From assembly GCA_011330545.1 (NCBI GenBank), contig DRQI01000267.1, positions 1 through 8,363 of the forward strand: a DNA stretch of 8,363 nt, given 5' to 3'. The DNA comes from Flavobacteriia bacterium. Lineage in GTDB: Bacteria; Bacteroidota; Bacteroidia; Flavobacteriales; Flavobacteriaceae. The position numbers were made by a program, and so were the translations under genes. A model generated the notes under the pieces. It was not told where the DNA came from. It did no database searches and saw nothing but the letters and a program-made list of their open reading frames with translations. Position 1 is the stretch's first letter. Each line of letters starts with the position of its first letter. This document shows, piece after piece, positions 7,330-8,363 of this stretch.

Positions 7330-7836
7330 TTACTCATCGAGTAATGCTTCTAACGCTGCTTTATAATTTGGTTCATCAACAATTTCCCCTACCTGCTCGG
7401 TATAGATTACTTTTCCGTTTTCATCGAGTACTACCACTGCCCTAGAGCACAAATTTGCCAAGGGGCCGTCAGTAATGAGCAACCCATAATCTTTTGCAAA
7501 ATCTGCGGTAGCAAAATCAGATAGGTTTATTACATTTTCAATACCTTCAGCACCACAAAACCGCGCTTGGGCAAAAGGTAAATCTCTAGAAATGCAAAGT
7601 ACTTTGGTGTCTTCTAACTCTGCAGCCTCTTTATTAAATTGGCGTACCGAAGCGGCACAGGTGCCTGTATCAATGCTCGGAAAAATATTTAAAACTACTT
7701 TTGAGCCTTTGTAATCTGATAAACTCGACTTTGATAAATCATCTTTTACTAATGTAAAATCGGGTGCTTGCGAACCAATACTTGGTAATTCTCCCGAGGT
7801 ATGAATGGGGTTTCCTTTTAGTGTTATTGTTGCCAT
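7330..7836 (-). CDS. tpx: thiol peroxidase Tpx (atypical 2-Cys peroxiredoxin)
   Basis: Reduces hydrogen peroxide and especially alkyl hydroperoxides with electrons from thioredoxin. The 168-residue length is the usual one. The active-site stretch [19 protein letters not shown] (50-68) carries the peroxidatic Cys60 with Thr57 in the T-x-x-C motif. The resolving cysteine is Cys94 in ARFCGAEG (91-98), and Arg132 in [11 protein letters not shown] completes the catalytic set. A third cysteine (Cys130) precedes that arginine. The N-terminus [21 protein letters not shown] and the [10 protein letters not shown] motif (21-30) are typical of Tpx and fix the ATG start. No signal peptide is present, so the enzyme is cytoplasmic. 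It is the first gene of the leftward cluster, with a perfect -7 box 22 nt upstream of its start codon. No OxyR-like site could be identified by eye. Confidence 0.97.
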   Translation of the reverse strand: MATITLKGNPIHTSGELPSIGSQAPDFTLVKDDLSKSSLSDYKGSKVVLNIFPSIDTGTCAASVRQFNKEAAELEDTKVLCISRDLPFAQARFCGAEGIENVINLSDFATADFAKDYGLLITDGPLANLCSRAVVVLDENGKVIYTEQVGEIVDEPNYKAALEALLDE

Positions 7837-7858
7837 AATTTTTTATTATAATTTTTAT

Positions 7859-7866
7859 CAAAAATA
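7859..7866 (-). promoter_or_regulatory. -7 promoter element for tpx
   Basis: TATTTTTG on the minus strand matches the Bacteroidota -7 consensus TAnnTTTG exactly. It ends 22 nt before the tpx ATG, a normal distance for this group. A matching -33 TTTG is not evident. It is the likely start of the tpx-dgkA transcript. Confidence 0.55.
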
Positions 7867-7993
7867 CGAAAAATTAAATCTCTTACCTCGATTTTGAAAG
7901 TTTTTATCGCTAGTATAGTCTAAATCAAAAACAATCATTTTTATTTTAACAAAACCTTTTAAACAATAGGTGTAGCCTGTAAAAGAATTTACC

Positions 7994-8001
7994 TATTTTT
8001 G
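7994..8001 (+). promoter_or_regulatory. -7 promoter element for the rightward gene
   Basis: TATTTTTG on the plus strand is another exact TAnnTTTG match, 62 nt before the GTG at 8064. That leaves room for a leader containing the palindrome at 8018-8029. No -33 TTTG is seen at the usual spacing. Confidence 0.45.
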
Positions 8002-8017
8002 AACTGATTTTAAAAGT

Positions 8018-8029
8018 TACTAATTAGTA
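8018..8029. promoter_or_regulatory. 12-bp perfect palindrome, possible operator
   Basis: TACTAATTAGTA equals its own reverse complement. It lies between the rightward -7 box and the GTG start of the secreted-protein gene, just downstream of the expected transcription start, where a repressor could act. Being so AT-rich, it may also occur by chance. Confidence 0.25.
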
Positions 8030-8063
8030 TCGTTACGGCATAAAAATTGATATCGAATTACCG

Positions 8064-8363
8064 GTGATAATAAAAAACTACATATCGTTTACTTCTTTAG
8101 TACTGTGTACTTTGGTATTTTCTATACAGTCATTCGCGCAAGCCGATTCAACGAGAACTTCGTCCTTTTTTTTAGACAATCAAAAAAAGATTAAGCCGTT
8201 ACATTTATCATTGGTAGATACTACTAAAAAAACCTCCATTCTAAATTTTAAGCCCAAACAGCTTTTTATTATCAAGCCTCCGGCCAACACATATTTTGAC
8301 CCTCTCAATGCAACTAAAAAGAAAGCTATTAATTTCATGTCGCAAACTACCAACAACGACGAA
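8064..8363 (+). CDS. unidentified secreted protein, N-terminal part (runs off the window)
   Basis: An open frame of 100 codons continues past the right edge. From the GTG at 8064 the product starts VIIKNYISFTSLVLCTL (GTG read as Met), with a hydrophobic core and a cleavage-like site after SIQSFA (residue 25), so it is probably exported by Sec. There is no lipobox, so it is not an obvious lipoprotein. The visible mature part is lysine- and threonine-rich (KKIKPLHLSLVDTTKKTSIL, then NFKPKQLFIIKPPANTYFDP) with no motif I recognise. An in-frame TAG lies 37 nt upstream of the GTG (8025-8027). No ATG or TTG lies between that stop and the GTG, so GTG is the best start, though a rarer codon such as the ATT at 8046 cannot be excluded. 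It is divergent from tpx. Function is unknown. Confidence 0.7.
   Translation, partial: MIIKNYISFTSLVLCTLVFSIQSFAQADSTRTSSFFLDNQKKIKPLHLSLVDTTKKTSILNFKPKQLFIIKPPANTYFDPLNATKKKAINFMSQTTNNDE

Larger units (their letters stand above)
7837..8063. promoter_or_regulatory. divergent intergenic region between tpx and the rightward secreted-protein gene
   Basis: This 227-nt AT-rich region separates two divergent genes and holds no convincing open frame or RNA gene. It contains one perfect TAnnTTTG box in each direction and a 12-bp palindrome, each listed separately. Confidence 0.6.

Noticed and set aside
1..8363. Insertion sequence, CRISPR array, prophage or defence system
   Set aside because: No transposase, integrase, regular spaced repeats or defence-type domains were found; all complete genes are housekeeping families.

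Overview
The window is an AT-rich stretch (roughly one third G+C by eye) of a bacterial chromosome, most likely from a member of the Flavobacteriia (phylum Bacteroidota). Three things point there: three perfect copies of TATTTTTG, matching the Bacteroidota -7 consensus TAnnTTTG, each upstream of a gene; A-rich sequence rather than a Shine-Dalgarno motif in front of the start codons; and protein variants usual in that group, such as a RibB fused to a degenerate RibA-like domain and a long LptF/LptG permease. No mobile element, CRISPR array, tRNA or rRNA is visible, and nothing in base or codon use suggests transfer.

Seven genes run leftward on the minus strand. In transcription order they are tpx (thiol peroxidase), dgkA (diacylglycerol/undecaprenol kinase), ftsK (DNA translocase of cell division), lolA (periplasmic lipoprotein carrier), an LptF/LptG-family permease (LPS export), ribB with a RibA-like C-terminal domain (riboflavin pathway) and lpxK (lipid A 4'-kinase). 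Spacing is tight: 19 nt between tpx and dgkA, 63 nt between dgkA and ftsK, a contact or short overlap between ftsK and lolA, 119 nt between lolA and the permease, a 1-nt stop/start overlap between the permease and ribB, and 95 nt before lpxK. The likely transcription units are tpx-dgkA and ftsK-lolA-permease-ribB, with lpxK either read through or served by its own weak promoter.

At the right edge, beyond a 227-nt divergent intergenic region with promoter-like boxes facing both ways and a 12-bp palindrome, a rightward gene begins at 8064 and runs off the window. It encodes a secreted protein I do not recognise.

The common theme is the cell envelope and division: lipid A phosphorylation, LPS extraction from the inner membrane, lipoprotein shuttling, lipid kinase recycling and chromosome clearance at the septum. 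This looks like a conserved housekeeping neighbourhood, and I see no clear new system. The points most worth a second look are the RibA-like domain with no cysteines at all, the doubled start region of lolA, the stem-loops in the dgkA-ftsK and lolA-permease gaps, the frequent GTG starts, and the unidentified secreted gene with its palindrome.
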